Positions 54,467 through 64,000 of a stretch of DNA of 64,000 nucleotides are shown here, in pieces. This DNA comes from Pseudomonas leptonychotis. GTDB taxonomy: Bacteria; Pseudomonadota; Gammaproteobacteria; Pseudomonadales; Pseudomonadaceae. The stretch spans positions 1,364,001 to 1,428,000 of the forward strand of contig NZ_RFLV01000001.1 in NCBI RefSeq assembly GCF_004920405.1. The letters run 5' to 3'. Positions within the stretch are counted from its first letter, which is position 1; every line of letters begins with the position of its first letter. The notes below the pieces were generated by a model. The model did no database searches. It was not told the DNA's origin and worked only from the letters and a program-made list of their open reading frames with translations. Made by a program: the position numbers and the translations under genes.

Positions 54467-57064
54467 ATGAAACTCTTCAAGCGCACTGCCAAGGATGCTG
54501 AAACGCTGACACCAAGCGCCCAGCTGACCAGTGCCCCCGCTGCCCCGAAAGCACGCAACTCCCGCTTAAATGCCCTGTTGCCTGGCGTGGTGGCGGCGTT
54601 ACTCGGCATTATCCTGGCCGGCGCACTGCTTTGGTTTGGCCCGCTCAACAGTGCCAATCAACAACAGCTGCAACAGCTCAGCCAGGCCTGGGGCGGCGGC
54701 CAAGCCACTGTATTGCAGTCGGCCCTGCAGCAACTGAGCGCAGACACCCAGGCAGCTGCGCGTAACCCACAGTTGCTGCAGGCGGTGCAAAGTCAGGATA
54801 TCGAGCAAATCCGCGCGGCCGAACGCAACCTCACATACTGGAACGGGGTTGTCGACGCCCACCTCAACGCGCGCAGCCAGGCCGTGCAGGACATGGGCCG
54901 CAGCGCACCGATGAACTTTGCGGCGCTGGATATGCTGCGCCGCGTCGAAAATGGGCAAACACCCGCACCAGAAGCCTACAAGGTGGGCCAACGCTGGCTG
55001 GTCTACAGCGCCGCGCCACTGCGCCTGAGTGAAGGCGAGCCGCTGCATGGCACCCTGCTGCTGGCCGTAGACCTGGAGCGCCTGCTCACTAGCCTGCCGG
55101 TAATGCCCGCAGAGATCGGCCAGATCCAGCTGATTCAGCAGTTCAACAATACCGCCGCTCAGGTACTCGCAGAGCGCGGCCAAGCACAGGGCACCGCGCA
55201 GGTATTCAGCACCGGCAACCCCAACTGGACGATCAGCTTCATCCCCGGCTCGTCGCTAACCAACTCGGTGTTATCACCGTTGCTGCTGGCTATAGCCGGA
55301 CTGCTGGCTCTGGTCGGGGCTATTGTCGGCCTCTACTTGGTGCTAAGCCGCCTGCAAAGTCACTTACACGCCGATGTGCTGCAACTGGGCCAGATGCTCA
55401 AGGAACTGTCCGCCGGTAAGGCCGTCAAAGCTTTCAGCCTGAGCCTACCGGCCCTGGATATCCTCGCGCAGAGCCTGGCACGCCTGCCACGCCGCGCTAG
55501 CGAACAAGCCCCGGCACCCGCGAGTTCAGGCACAGCGAACCCCGAACGCGCAGCCATGCAGGCGCCTGTAAGCGCCATGGTTGACCCACTGTTTCAAGAC
55601 ACGGACATCCTCGACATCGACATTCTCGACGAAGACCAAGACCTACTCGGCCTCCATGAGCCGACTCCCGCCCCCGCGCAGGTAAAAGCACCGAAGCTGC
55701 CGGCCGATATCTTCCGCGCCTACGATATTCGTGGCGTGGTCGGCCGCACCTTGAGTGCTGAAACCGCTTACTGGATCGGTCGCGCTATCGGCTCGCAAAG
55801 CATCGCCCAAGGTGAGCCAAACATCGCGGTCGGCCGTGACGGCCGCCTGTCCGGCCCAGAGCTGGCGCAACAACTCATTCAAGGTTTGCTCGATTGCGGC
55901 TGCCATGTCAGCGATGTCGGCATGGTACCCACACCCGTGGTGTATTACGCCGGGCACATCCTCACTGGTAAATCGGCGGTGATGCTCACCGGCAGCCATA
56001 ACCCGCGCGACTACAACGGTTTCAAGATCGTCATCGCCGGCGACACCTTGGCCAATGAGCAGATTCAAGCGCTGAAAACGCGCATCGACAACAATGACCT
56101 GGCCAGCGGCGTGGGCACCGTCGAGCAGGTTGACGTGCTGGATCGCTACTTCAAGCAGATTCGCGACGACATCGCCATGGCCAAACCCATGCGCGTGGTA
56201 GTCGACTGCGGCAATGGCGTGGCTGGGGTGATCGCTCCTCAGCTGATTGAGGCACTGGGCTGCTCGGTGATTCCGCTGTACTGCGAAGTCGACGGCAACT
56301 TCCCCAACCACCACCCAGATCCCGGCAAACCGGAGAATCTGGTGGATCTGATCGCCAAGGTTAAAAGCGAGAAAGCCGATATTGGCCTGGCGTTCGACGG
56401 CGACGGCGATCGCGTCGGGGTAGTGACCAACACAGGCACCATCGTCTACCCGGACCGACTGCTAATGCTGTTCGCCAAGGACGTGGTGTCGCGCAACCCC
56501 GGTGCTGACATCATCTTCGACGTCAAATGCACGCGCCGCCTGACCCCGCTGATCAGTGGCTATGGCGGCCGCCCGGTGATGTGGAAGACCGGTCACTCGC
56601 TGATTAAGAAGAAAATGAAAGAAACCGGGGCGCTGTTGGCCGGTGAAATGAGCGGGCATATTTTCTTCAAGGAGCGCTGGTTCGGCTTTGACGATGGCAT
56701 CTATGCCGCCGCCCGCCTGCTGGAAATCCTTAGCCAGGACCGCCGCGACGCCGACCATGTGTTCAGCGCGTTCCCTAACGATATTTCCACCCCGGAAATC
56801 AACATCGAAGTCACCGAGCAGAGCAAGTTCAGCATCATCGAACGCCTGCAACGCGACGGCGTATGGGGTGAAGGTAATATCACCAACCTCGATGGCGTGC
56901 GCGTCGATTACCCCAAGGGCTGGGGCTTGGTGCGCGCCTCCAACACCACACCGGTGCTGGTATTGCGCTTTGAGGCGGAAACCGAAGAAGAGCTCGAGCG
57001 GATCAAGGAGGTCTTTCGTGCGCAGCTCTACAGCGCGGCGCCAGACCTCAACCTACCGTTTTGA
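54467..57064 (+). CDS. algC: Phosphomannomutase/phosphoglucomutase with membrane N-terminal extension
   Basis: 865 residues from ATG 54467 behind GAGGAG. The C-terminal ~460 residues are AlgC: DIFRAYDIRGVVGR, phosphoserine loop TGSHNPRDYNG, metal site AFDGDGDRVG, sugar-binding GEMSGHIFF and phosphate-binding RASNTTPVL. It interconverts mannose/glucose 6- and 1-phosphates for alginate, LPS and rhamnolipid. The N-terminal ~400 residues add a helix (about 28-50), a periplasmic-type region, a second helix (about 270-290) and an acidic linker. The extension has unknown function. Confidence 0.93.
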   Translation: MKLFKRTAKDAETLTPSAQLTSAPAAPKARNSRLNALLPGVVAALLGIILAGALLWFGPLNSANQQQLQQLSQAWGGGQATVLQSALQQLSADTQAAARNPQLLQAVQSQDIEQIRAAERNLTYWNGVVDAHLNARSQAVQDMGRSAPMNFAALDMLRRVENGQTPAPEAYKVGQRWLVYSAAPLRLSEGEPLHGTLLLAVDLERLLTSLPVMPAEIGQIQLIQQFNNTAAQVLAERGQAQGTAQVFSTGNPNWTISFIPGSSLTNSVLSPLLLAIAGLLALVGAIVGLYLVLSRLQSHLHADVLQLGQMLKELSAGKAVKAFSLSLPALDILAQSLARLPRRASEQAPAPASSGTANPERAAMQAPVSAMVDPLFQDTDILDIDILDEDQDLLGLHEPTPAPAQVKAPKLPADIFRAYDIRGVVGRTLSAETAYWIGRAIGSQSIAQGEPNIAVGRDGRLSGPELAQQLIQGLLDCGCHVSDVGMVPTPVVYYAGHILTGKSAVMLTGSHNPRDYNGFKIVIAGDTLANEQIQALKTRIDNNDLASGVGTVEQVDVLDRYFKQIRDDIAMAKPMRVVVDCGNGVAGVIAPQLIEALGCSVIPLYCEVDGNFPNHHPDPGKPENLVDLIAKVKSEKADIGLAFDGDGDRVGVVTNTGTIVYPDRLLMLFAKDVVSRNPGADIIFDVKCTRRLTPLISGYGGRPVMWKTGHSLIKKKMKETGALLAGEMSGHIFFKERWFGFDDGIYAAARLLEILSQDRRDADHVFSAFPNDISTPEINIEVTEQSKFSIIERLQRDGVWGEGNITNLDGVRVDYPKGWGLVRASNTTPVLVLRFEAETEEELERIKEVFRAQLYSAAPDLNLPF

Positions 57065-57072
57065 TTGATTAG

Positions 57073-58002
<930 letters not shown>

Positions 58003-58123
58003 GGCACGGGCATAACCGCGAGTCAGGCCGTGATCGCGACTGACTCGCACGCCTTATGCCTGCGGCAAAAACTGACAAGTTGCTTGAGAGCGAATACGCG
58101 ACGCTGCGCCAGCGGACGATGAG

Positions 58124-58717
58124 CTACTGGTTGCGGCCCAGCAATACCTTGAGCCGATCACGGTCGGCATTGAAACTGACATCAGCCTCTTTGCGCACAG
58201 CCTGGTAGCGCAAAATGTCGCTTTTGAGGCGCGCTTGTTCAGCTTTTTGGTTGTCAATCTGCGCCAAGAGGTGCGCCGGCACTTCACGCCCCGCGCGCTC
58301 GTGATCGGCGGCTTGGCTCTGCAGGTTGGCTTGCTGAGTACGCACCGATTGCAGATTGCTGCGCGCCACGCCAATCAGACCATCAAGCTCGGCCAATTTG
58401 CGCTGACGAGCACGCTCGACGTCTTCCGGGGTGCTGTACAACCGTAGCAACTGCGCATCAGAACTGGCGCGCGCGCGCTCGGCAAGAATGTGCTTCATTT
58501 CTTCGGCACTGGGGGCCGGCGGAATGACTTTGACCACCCGGCCCTGCTCATTCAACACTTCATAGCCCCTACGGATGTGCTCCGGCGGCACACCTTGACG
58601 ACTTAGTACGGTGATACCCTTGTCATCGACATAGCGGTACAGCTCGGTCGCACCTGCCACAACCGGCAACAGTAGGCCAAGCAACAGCGAACAGCGGGTC
58701 AAGACAGATCTATGCAC
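58124..58717 (-). CDS. DUF4124-domain exported protein
   Basis: 197 residues from GTG 58717 (VHRSVLTRCSLLLGLLLPVV) behind AAGGTG. Signal peptide to about ATELYR; DUF4124 follows (LYRYVDDKGITVLSRQGVP), then a long coiled coil (about 75-180, EEMKHILAERARA...). Periplasmic, function unknown. It stands 22 bases downstream of pyrE on the same strand, so probably cotranscribed. The longer open frame lacks a signal peptide at its start. Confidence 0.85.
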   Translation of the reverse strand: MHRSVLTRCSLLLGLLLPVVAGATELYRYVDDKGITVLSRQGVPPEHIRRGYEVLNEQGRVVKVIPPAPSAEEMKHILAERARASSDAQLLRLYSTPEDVERARQRKLAELDGLIGVARSNLQSVRTQQANLQSQAADHERAGREVPAHLLAQIDNQKAEQARLKSDILRYQAVRKEADVSFNADRDRLKVLLGRNQ

Positions 58718-58739
58718 AATGCTGCACCTTATCGACAGG

Positions 58740-59381
58740 TTAGATTCCGTATTCAGCTCGGTAGGCTTGTACCGCTGGCAGATACTGCTTGAGTTCAGCA
58801 TTCTCTGCCAGATATTCCAGTACTTGCTCGAGCGACACAATGCTCACCACGGGCATACCGTAGTCGCGCTCAACCTCCTGAATAGCAGAAAGCTCGCCTT
58901 GGCCACGTTCTTGGCGATTCAGCGCAATCAACACACCGGCTGCCTGTGCGCCCTGCGCCTGAATGATCTGCATCACTTCGCGAATCGCCGTACCGGCGGT
59001 GATCACGTCATCAATAATCAGCACTTTACCCGCCAGCGGCGCACCAACCAGGGTGCCGCCTTCGCCGTGGGCTTTGGCTTCCTTACGGTTGAAACACCAA
59101 GGCATATCGCGCTGATGGTGCTCCGCCAACGCAACAGCGCTGGTCGCCGCCAACGGAATACCTTTGTAAGCCGGACCAAACAACACATCAAAATCGATCC
59201 CGCTGTCGACTATCGCCGCCGCGTAGAACCGCCCAAGCTGCGCCAGGGCCAAACCGCTATCAAACAGCCCAGCGTTGAAGAAATAGGGACTTATACGCCC
59301 GGACTTCAGAGTGAACTGACCAAAGCGCAGAACCCCACGCTCGATGGCAAAACGGATGAAATCACGTTGGTACGCTTGCAT
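58740..59381 (-). CDS. pyrE: Orotate phosphoribosyltransferase
   Basis: 213 residues. PRPP loop [17 protein letters not shown] and orotate contacts [14 protein letters not shown]; a full-length PyrE. Makes OMP in pyrimidine synthesis. Divergent from crc with a 92-base intergenic promoter region. Confidence 0.97.
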   Translation of the reverse strand: MQAYQRDFIRFAIERGVLRFGQFTLKSGRISPYFFNAGLFDSGLALAQLGRFYAAAIVDSGIDFDVLFGPAYKGIPLAATSAVALAEHHQRDMPWCFNRKEAKAHGEGGTLVGAPLAGKVLIIDDVITAGTAIREVMQIIQAQGAQAAGVLIALNRQERGQGELSAIQEVERDYGMPVVSIVSLEQVLEYLAENAELKQYLPAVQAYRAEYGI

Positions 59382-59473
59382 GAAAAAGTCCCGGACGGCA
59401 CGGCTTTACTAGGAATTTAGCTAATAGGGATGAGCTCGGGTATCATACACGCACGTGATTTTTGGGGCCATTT

Positions 59474-60253
59474 ATGCGGATCATCAGTGTGAACGTGAAT
59501 GGTATTCATGCGGCAGTCGAGCGTGGTTTGCTCAGTTGGCTGCAAGCACAGAATGCCGACGTCATCTGCCTGCAGGACACCCGCGCCTCCGCCTTTGAAC
59601 TGGACGACCAAGCCCTCCAACTGGATGGCTATTTCCTCTATGCCTGCGATGCTGAAGTACCAAGCCAAGGTGGTGTGGCGCTGTATTCGCGGTTGCAACC
59701 CAAGGCGGTAATCAGTGGTCTGGGTTTTGAAACGGCTGACCGCTATGGGCGCTACCTGCAGGCCGATTTCGACAAAGTAAGTATTGCCACCCTGCTTATG
59801 CCCTCCGGGCAACAGGGTGATGAGAGCTTGAATCAGAAATTCAAGTTCATGGACGACTTCACCCATTATTTGGATAAACAGCGCCGCAAGCGCCGCGAAT
59901 ACATCTATTGCGGCTCGCTCTACGTGGCACACCAGAAAATCGACGTGAAAAACTGGCGCGACTGCCAGCAATCGCCCGGTTTCCTGGCGCCCGAGCGCGC
60001 CTGGCTGGACGAAGTGGTCGGCACCATGGGCTATGTCGACGCGCTGCGTGAAGTCAGCCGCGAAGGCGACCAGTTCAGCTGGTGGCCAGACAGTGAGCAA
60101 GCCGAGCTACTCAACCTGGGCTATCGCTTCGACTATCAACTGCTCACACCGGGCATGCGTCGCAGCATCCGTAGCGCGCGCCTGCCGCGTCAGCCGCGCT
60201 TCTCGCAGCACGCACCGCTGATCGCCGATTACGACTGGATTCTCAGCGTATAA
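59474..60253 (+). CDS. crc: Catabolite repression control protein Crc
   Basis: 259 residues from ATG 59474 (MRIISVNVNGIHAAVERGLL), the usual length; ATG 59462 is possible. Exonuclease III/endonuclease fold, but Crc has no nuclease activity; with Hfq it represses translation of catabolic mRNAs carrying A-rich CA motifs. Several catalytic positions of the fold are altered, as expected. Its position next to pyrE is the Pseudomonas norm. Catabolic genes of this window are plausible targets. Confidence 0.97.
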   Translation: MRIISVNVNGIHAAVERGLLSWLQAQNADVICLQDTRASAFELDDQALQLDGYFLYACDAEVPSQGGVALYSRLQPKAVISGLGFETADRYGRYLQADFDKVSIATLLMPSGQQGDESLNQKFKFMDDFTHYLDKQRRKRREYIYCGSLYVAHQKIDVKNWRDCQQSPGFLAPERAWLDEVVGTMGYVDALREVSREGDQFSWWPDSEQAELLNLGYRFDYQLLTPGMRRSIRSARLPRQPRFSQHAPLIADYDWILSV

Positions 60254-60266
60254 CCAATTAGCGACC

Positions 60267-60299
60267 ACAAAAAAGCCGGCTGAACGCCGGCTTTTTTGT
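60267..60299. terminator. Bidirectional terminator crc / DUF4870
   Basis: GCCGGC (60275-60280), 5-base loop, GCCGGC (60286-60291) with A-run before and T-run after. It serves both convergent genes. Confidence 0.9.
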
Positions 60300-60311
60300 A
60301 TCTGCGCAACG

Positions 60312-60683
60312 CTATTTGACCAAGCGCCAAGCAAAGGGATAACGATAGGCCTGGCCTTCATTGGCCTTGATCCCGGCAATGATGGTCAACACCAAGGCCG
60401 CAATGCTGACCAGCACCAGCAGCGGAAAGCCGATCACCACAACCATCAGCAGGAAACACAACAACGCGGCCAGGGCCACGCTGATCTGAAAGTTCAGCGC
60501 TTCCTTGCCCTGTGCATCGACAAACGGATCGAGATCTTTCTTGATCTGCCAGACGATCAAAGGTCCGAGTAGATTGCCAAAGGGGAAAACCAGGCCGAGA
60601 AAGGCTGCGAAGTGGCAGAACATCGCCCACTGGCGGGCCTCAGGGCCGGGAACCGGTTGTGGCGTTTGGGACTCTTCGCTCAT
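60312..60683 (-). CDS. DUF4870 membrane protein
   Basis: 123 residues, ATG 60683 behind GGAG. Short hydrophilic N-terminus, then three hydrophobic segments (about 20-50, 68-90, 92-108) with the family mark HFAAFLGLVFPFGNLLGPLI and FVDAQGKEALNFQI. Integral membrane protein of unknown function. Follows rph by 38 bases on the same strand. Confidence 0.88.
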   Translation of the reverse strand: MSEESQTPQPVPGPEARQWAMFCHFAAFLGLVFPFGNLLGPLIVWQIKKDLDPFVDAQGKEALNFQISVALAALLCFLLMVVVIGFPLLVLVSIAALVLTIIAGIKANEGQAYRYPFAWRLVK

Positions 60684-60721
60684 GGTGCTTCTCCTGCGTG
60701 ATGGCTTGTAGTAAAGCTCAA

Positions 60722-61444
60722 TCAGTCAGCCAGAGCTGCTTGTTGCAGTTCGAACAGCTCATTCATACCCTTCTGCGCCAACGCCAACATGGCATTCAGC
60801 TCAGCGGGCTGGAAGGGCGCGCCTTCGGCGGTGCCCTGCACTTCGATGAAACCACCGGTGCTGATCATCACTACGTTAAGGTCAGTTTCGGCGGCCGAAT
60901 CTTCCAGATAATCCAAGTCCAATACTGGTTCGCCTTGGTACATGCCCACCGAAACAGCGGCAATCATCTGTTTGAGCGGATCACCGCCTTTGAGGCCGCC
61001 ACGCTTTTTGATCACTTTCAGCGCATCGATCACGGCCACCATGGCACCAGTAATCGATGCGGTACGGGTACCGCCATCGGCCTGGATCACATCGCAATCG
61101 ACATACAGGGTATTTTCGCCCAGCTTCGACATATCCAGCGCAGCGCGCAGCGAACGGCCGATCAGGCGTTGGATCTCTAGGGTACGACCGCCCTGCTTAC
61201 CACGGCTGGCTTCGCGCTGGTTACGATCACCGGTAGCGCGCGGCAACATGCCGTACTCGGCAGTCAACCAACCTTGGCCCTGCCCTTTCAAGAAGCGCGG
61301 TACGCCCGACTCGACGCTGACCGTGCAAATCACTTTGGTATCGCCAAACTCCACGAGAACCGAACCCTCGGCATGCTTGGTGTAGTTGCGGGTGATACGA
61401 ATCGAGCGCAACTGATCGGCGGCGCGGCCACTGGGACGTTTCAT
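60722..61444 (-). CDS. rph: Ribonuclease PH
   Basis: 240 residues: [64 protein letters not shown] and DLDYLEDS are the RNase PH pattern. A phosphorolytic 3' exonuclease that trims tRNA ends. Divergent from yicC with a 140-base promoter region. Confidence 0.97.
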   Translation of the reverse strand: MKRPSGRAADQLRSIRITRNYTKHAEGSVLVEFGDTKVICTVSVESGVPRFLKGQGQGWLTAEYGMLPRATGDRNQREASRGKQGGRTLEIQRLIGRSLRAALDMSKLGENTLYVDCDVIQADGGTRTASITGAMVAVIDALKVIKKRGGLKGGDPLKQMIAAVSVGMYQGEPVLDLDYLEDSAAETDLNVVMISTGGFIEVQGTAEGAPFQPAELNAMLALAQKGMNELFELQQAALAD

Positions 61445-61584
61445 TTAGAAATACCTACTTTGAATAAAAATCTGCCGGCCATTATAGGGCCGTAAGGCTG
61501 CGCTGACATGCCGAATTGGGAGCGACCGACGCACTGCGCTACAATCTTGCGCCTTTCATTCCGACTTTTCGCGAGGTTCGCTCC

Positions 61585-62448
61585 ATGATCCACAGCATGA
61601 CTGCCTTCGCCCGCGCCGAACAGGCGAGCGCCAACGGCACCCTGAGCTGGGAGCTGCGCTCGGTCAACCATCGCTACCTAGAACCTCACCTGCGTCTGCC
61701 GGAAGCCTTTCGCGACCTCGAAGGCGCAGTGCGCGAAGCCCTGCGCAATGGCCTGTCACGCGGTAAAGTCGAATGCACCCTGCGCTTTAGCGATGACAAC
61801 GCCGGCAAAGCGCTGCAAGTCGACCTGGAGCGCGCGGCGCAGCTGGTCGCCGCTGCCGAAAGCGTTGCCAACTTGATCAAGCAGCCCGCCGCACTCAATC
61901 CACTGGAAGTGCTTGGCTGGCCAGGCGTGCTAGTGGCCGACGCAGCTGATCCGCAAGCTCTCAACCAAAGCGCTCTGAGCCTGTTCACCCAGGCACTGAA
62001 TGAATTGAAAAACGGTCGCGGACGCGAAGGTACCGAGCTGGCCAAGCTGCTCAACGAACGCCTCGACAGCATCCTTGACCAAGTAGCTGACTTACGCGAG
62101 TTAGTGCCGCAGATGCTGGCCGCTCAGCGCCAGAAAATTCTCGACCGCTGCGCAGAAATGCACGCCGAACTTGACCCGCAGCGACTGGAGCAAGAACTGG
62201 TCATGCTGGCGCAGAAAAGCGATGTTGCCGAAGAGCTCGACCGTCTCAATACGCACGTCACAGAAGTGCGCCGCGTACTGAAAACCGGCGGGCAAGCTGG
62301 GCGCCGCCTGGACTTCCTGATGCAGGAACTCAACCGCGAAGCCAATACTCTCGGCTCCAAGGCCTTCGATACCCGCAGCACCCAGGCAGCGGTCAACCTC
62401 AAAGTACTGATTGAACAGATGCGTGAACAAGTGCAGAACATCGAGTAA
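61585..62448 (+). CDS. yicC: YicC-family endoribonuclease
   Basis: 287 residues from ATG 61585 (MIHSMTAFARAEQAS) behind GCGAGG; the open frame begins at 61516 but the family start is clear. N-terminal YicC domain and C-terminal DUF1732 with ETNTLGSK-like REANTLGSKAFDTRSTQAAV. The E. coli homologue cleaves RNA (sRNA RyhB decay). It is followed by gmk after 48 bases. Confidence 0.94.
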   Translation: MIHSMTAFARAEQASANGTLSWELRSVNHRYLEPHLRLPEAFRDLEGAVREALRNGLSRGKVECTLRFSDDNAGKALQVDLERAAQLVAAAESVANLIKQPAALNPLEVLGWPGVLVADAADPQALNQSALSLFTQALNELKNGRGREGTELAKLLNERLDSILDQVADLRELVPQMLAAQRQKILDRCAEMHAELDPQRLEQELVMLAQKSDVAEELDRLNTHVTEVRRVLKTGGQAGRRLDFLMQELNREANTLGSKAFDTRSTQAAVNLKVLIEQMREQVQNIE

Positions 62449-62493
62449 GCCAAACGCCACTGCTACTCTTCGAACAACGCGTTCCAGGATTGA

Positions 62494-63117
<624 letters not shown>

Positions 63118-63231
63118 CTTATCACTCGCCGGCAAATCAATGCTTCCCTTAATGCTGGTGATTTTTTAGACTATTCAGTCCGCTCGCCCATTTGGGCCTA
63201 GCTCTATTACGCATTTGCTACGAGGAACACC

Positions 63232-63495
63232 ATGGCTCGCGTTACCGTCGAAGATTGCCTGGATCACGTTGAGAACCGCTTTGAACTGGTCATGCTCGCC
63301 ACCAAGCGTTCGCGCCAACTGGCTACCGGTGGCAAAGAGCCGAAGCTGGCTTGGGAAAATGACAAGCCAACCGTGGTCGCGCTGCGTGAAATCGCCGCTG
63401 GCCTGATGAGCTACGACGTCATCGCCCAAGACGAAATCGTCGAAGAAGAGCCGCTGTTTGCTGCATTCGAGGACGAGGCGAACGAGCCTCTGTAA
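63232..63495 (+). CDS. rpoZ: RNA polymerase omega subunit
   Basis: 87 residues, ATG 63232 behind [26 protein letters not shown] and [12 protein letters not shown] are the omega pattern. Helps beta' assembly and, in the gammaproteobacteria, (p)ppGpp binding at the beta'-omega interface; the cotranscribed gene downstream is spoT. Confidence 0.98.
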   Translation: MARVTVEDCLDHVENRFELVMLATKRSRQLATGGKEPKLAWENDKPTVVALREIAAGLMSYDVIAQDEIVEEEPLFAAFEDEANEPL

Positions 63496-63555
63496 GCCTA
63501 TGCCGGGTCGACGTCGTCAGGCGCAGAGCTATCTGAATCGGCAAGGGGAAATCCC

Positions 63556-64000
63556 ATGCCGAGCATAGACGCCCTCGCCGACAGACTTTCGACCTACCTC
63601 GACGGTGACCAGGTCAACCTGGTCCGTCGTGCTTATTTCTACGCCGAACAAGCCCACGACGGCCAACGCCGCCGCAGCGGCGAAGCCTACGTCACCCATC
63701 CCCTAGCGGTGGCGAGCATCTTGGCTGATATGCACATGGACCATCAGAGCCTGATGGCCGCCATGCTGCATGACGTGATCGAAGACACCGGCATCGCCAA
63801 AGAAGCCCTGGACGCTCAGTTCGGTGAATCTGTGGCTGAGTTGGTCGACGGGGTCAGCAAACTGACCCAGATGAACTTCGAGACCAAAGCCGAGGCCCAG
63901 GCCGAGAATTTCCAGAAAATGGCCATGGCCATGGCCCGCGATATCCGCGTGATCTTGGTCAAGCTGGCTGATCGCCTGCACAACATGCGCACCTTGGAAG
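63556..64000 (+). CDS. spoT: Bifunctional (p)ppGpp synthase/hydrolase SpoT, N-terminal part (partial)
   Basis: The first 148 codons, cut by the window end. ATG 63556 behind AAGGGGAA. The HD hydrolase domain is beginning: HPLAVASILADMHMD, LMAAMLHDVIEDT (metal His-Asp) and ILVKLADRLHNMRTLE (catalytic region). SpoT sets (p)ppGpp level under starvation. Follows rpoZ by 60 bases as usual. Confidence 0.96.
   Translation, partial: MPSIDALADRLSTYLDGDQVNLVRRAYFYAEQAHDGQRRRSGEAYVTHPLAVASILADMHMDHQSLMAAMLHDVIEDTGIAKEALDAQFGESVAELVDGVSKLTQMNFETKAEAQAENFQKMAMAMARDIRVILVKLADRLHNMRTLE

Overview
The window is chromosomal DNA of a Pseudomonas species: GC-rich, densely coded, with no rRNA, tRNA, prophage, insertion sequence or CRISPR array that I could see. 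From family knowledge, gene order matches two P. aeruginosa PAO1 neighbourhoods placed side by side. One is the aguBA / OprE-type porin / GGDEF / desA region (about PA0286-PA0293). The other is the rep-xpt-cycB-pauR-dadX-ridA-dadA-lrp ... rpmG-rpmB-radC-coaBC-dut-algC-argB-pyrE-crc-rph-yicC-gmk-rpoZ-spoT region (about PA5295-PA5338). Insertions specific to this lineage lie between them. It is not P. aeruginosa itself.

Layout. 1-1577: end of aguB and complete aguA (agmatine to putrescine). 1687-3321: an MgtE-type Mg2+ channel with a duplicated N-terminal domain. 3329-7122: a leftward sulfur operon (BigR/SqrR-like persulfide sensor, two YeeE/YedE membrane proteins, a persulfide-dioxygenase-like metallo-hydrolase, a SulP permease). 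7340-11294: OprD-family porin, PAS-GGDEF cyclase, fatty acid desaturase. 11661-24156: a tightly overlapping six-gene signalling operon (REC-HDOD, three sensor kinases with almost the same catalytic core, one stand-alone receiver, one Hpt-REC-REC-GGDEF protein). This is the strongest candidate for an undescribed system. 24314-27749: a gamma-glutamyl-putrescine module (oxidoreductase, XRE-cupin regulator, glutamine-synthetase-like ligase). 27894-32007: chromate transporter, PbpG, GGDEF-EAL protein. 32273-42498: rep, xpt, a CoA-transferase-like protein, cytochrome c5, pauR, the dad D-amino-acid genes, lrp and a Cys-cluster protein. 42674-49314: a second polyamine oxidoreductase, DUF1127, MocR regulator, MFS transporter, aldehyde dehydrogenase, cupin. 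49517-64000: conserved housekeeping genes, ending inside spoT.

Together the genes outline one metabolic theme. Agmatine is turned into putrescine (aguBA), glutamylated (ligase at 26403), oxidised (two FAD enzymes), and the aldehyde oxidised (47227). Two cupin-type repressors probably sense polyamines, and Crc is encoded in the same window. A second theme is c-di-GMP signalling, with three GGDEF proteins and one HDOD receiver. Dispersed inverted repeats of the Pseudomonas intergenic type sit at 392-432, 25608-25658, 26260-26343, 27769-27836, 34393-34519 and 42069-42128.

Limits: calls rest on reading motifs and recalled family features; no database search was run. Several starts were moved from the longest open frame on the basis of ribosome-binding sites or family length, and this is stated where done.
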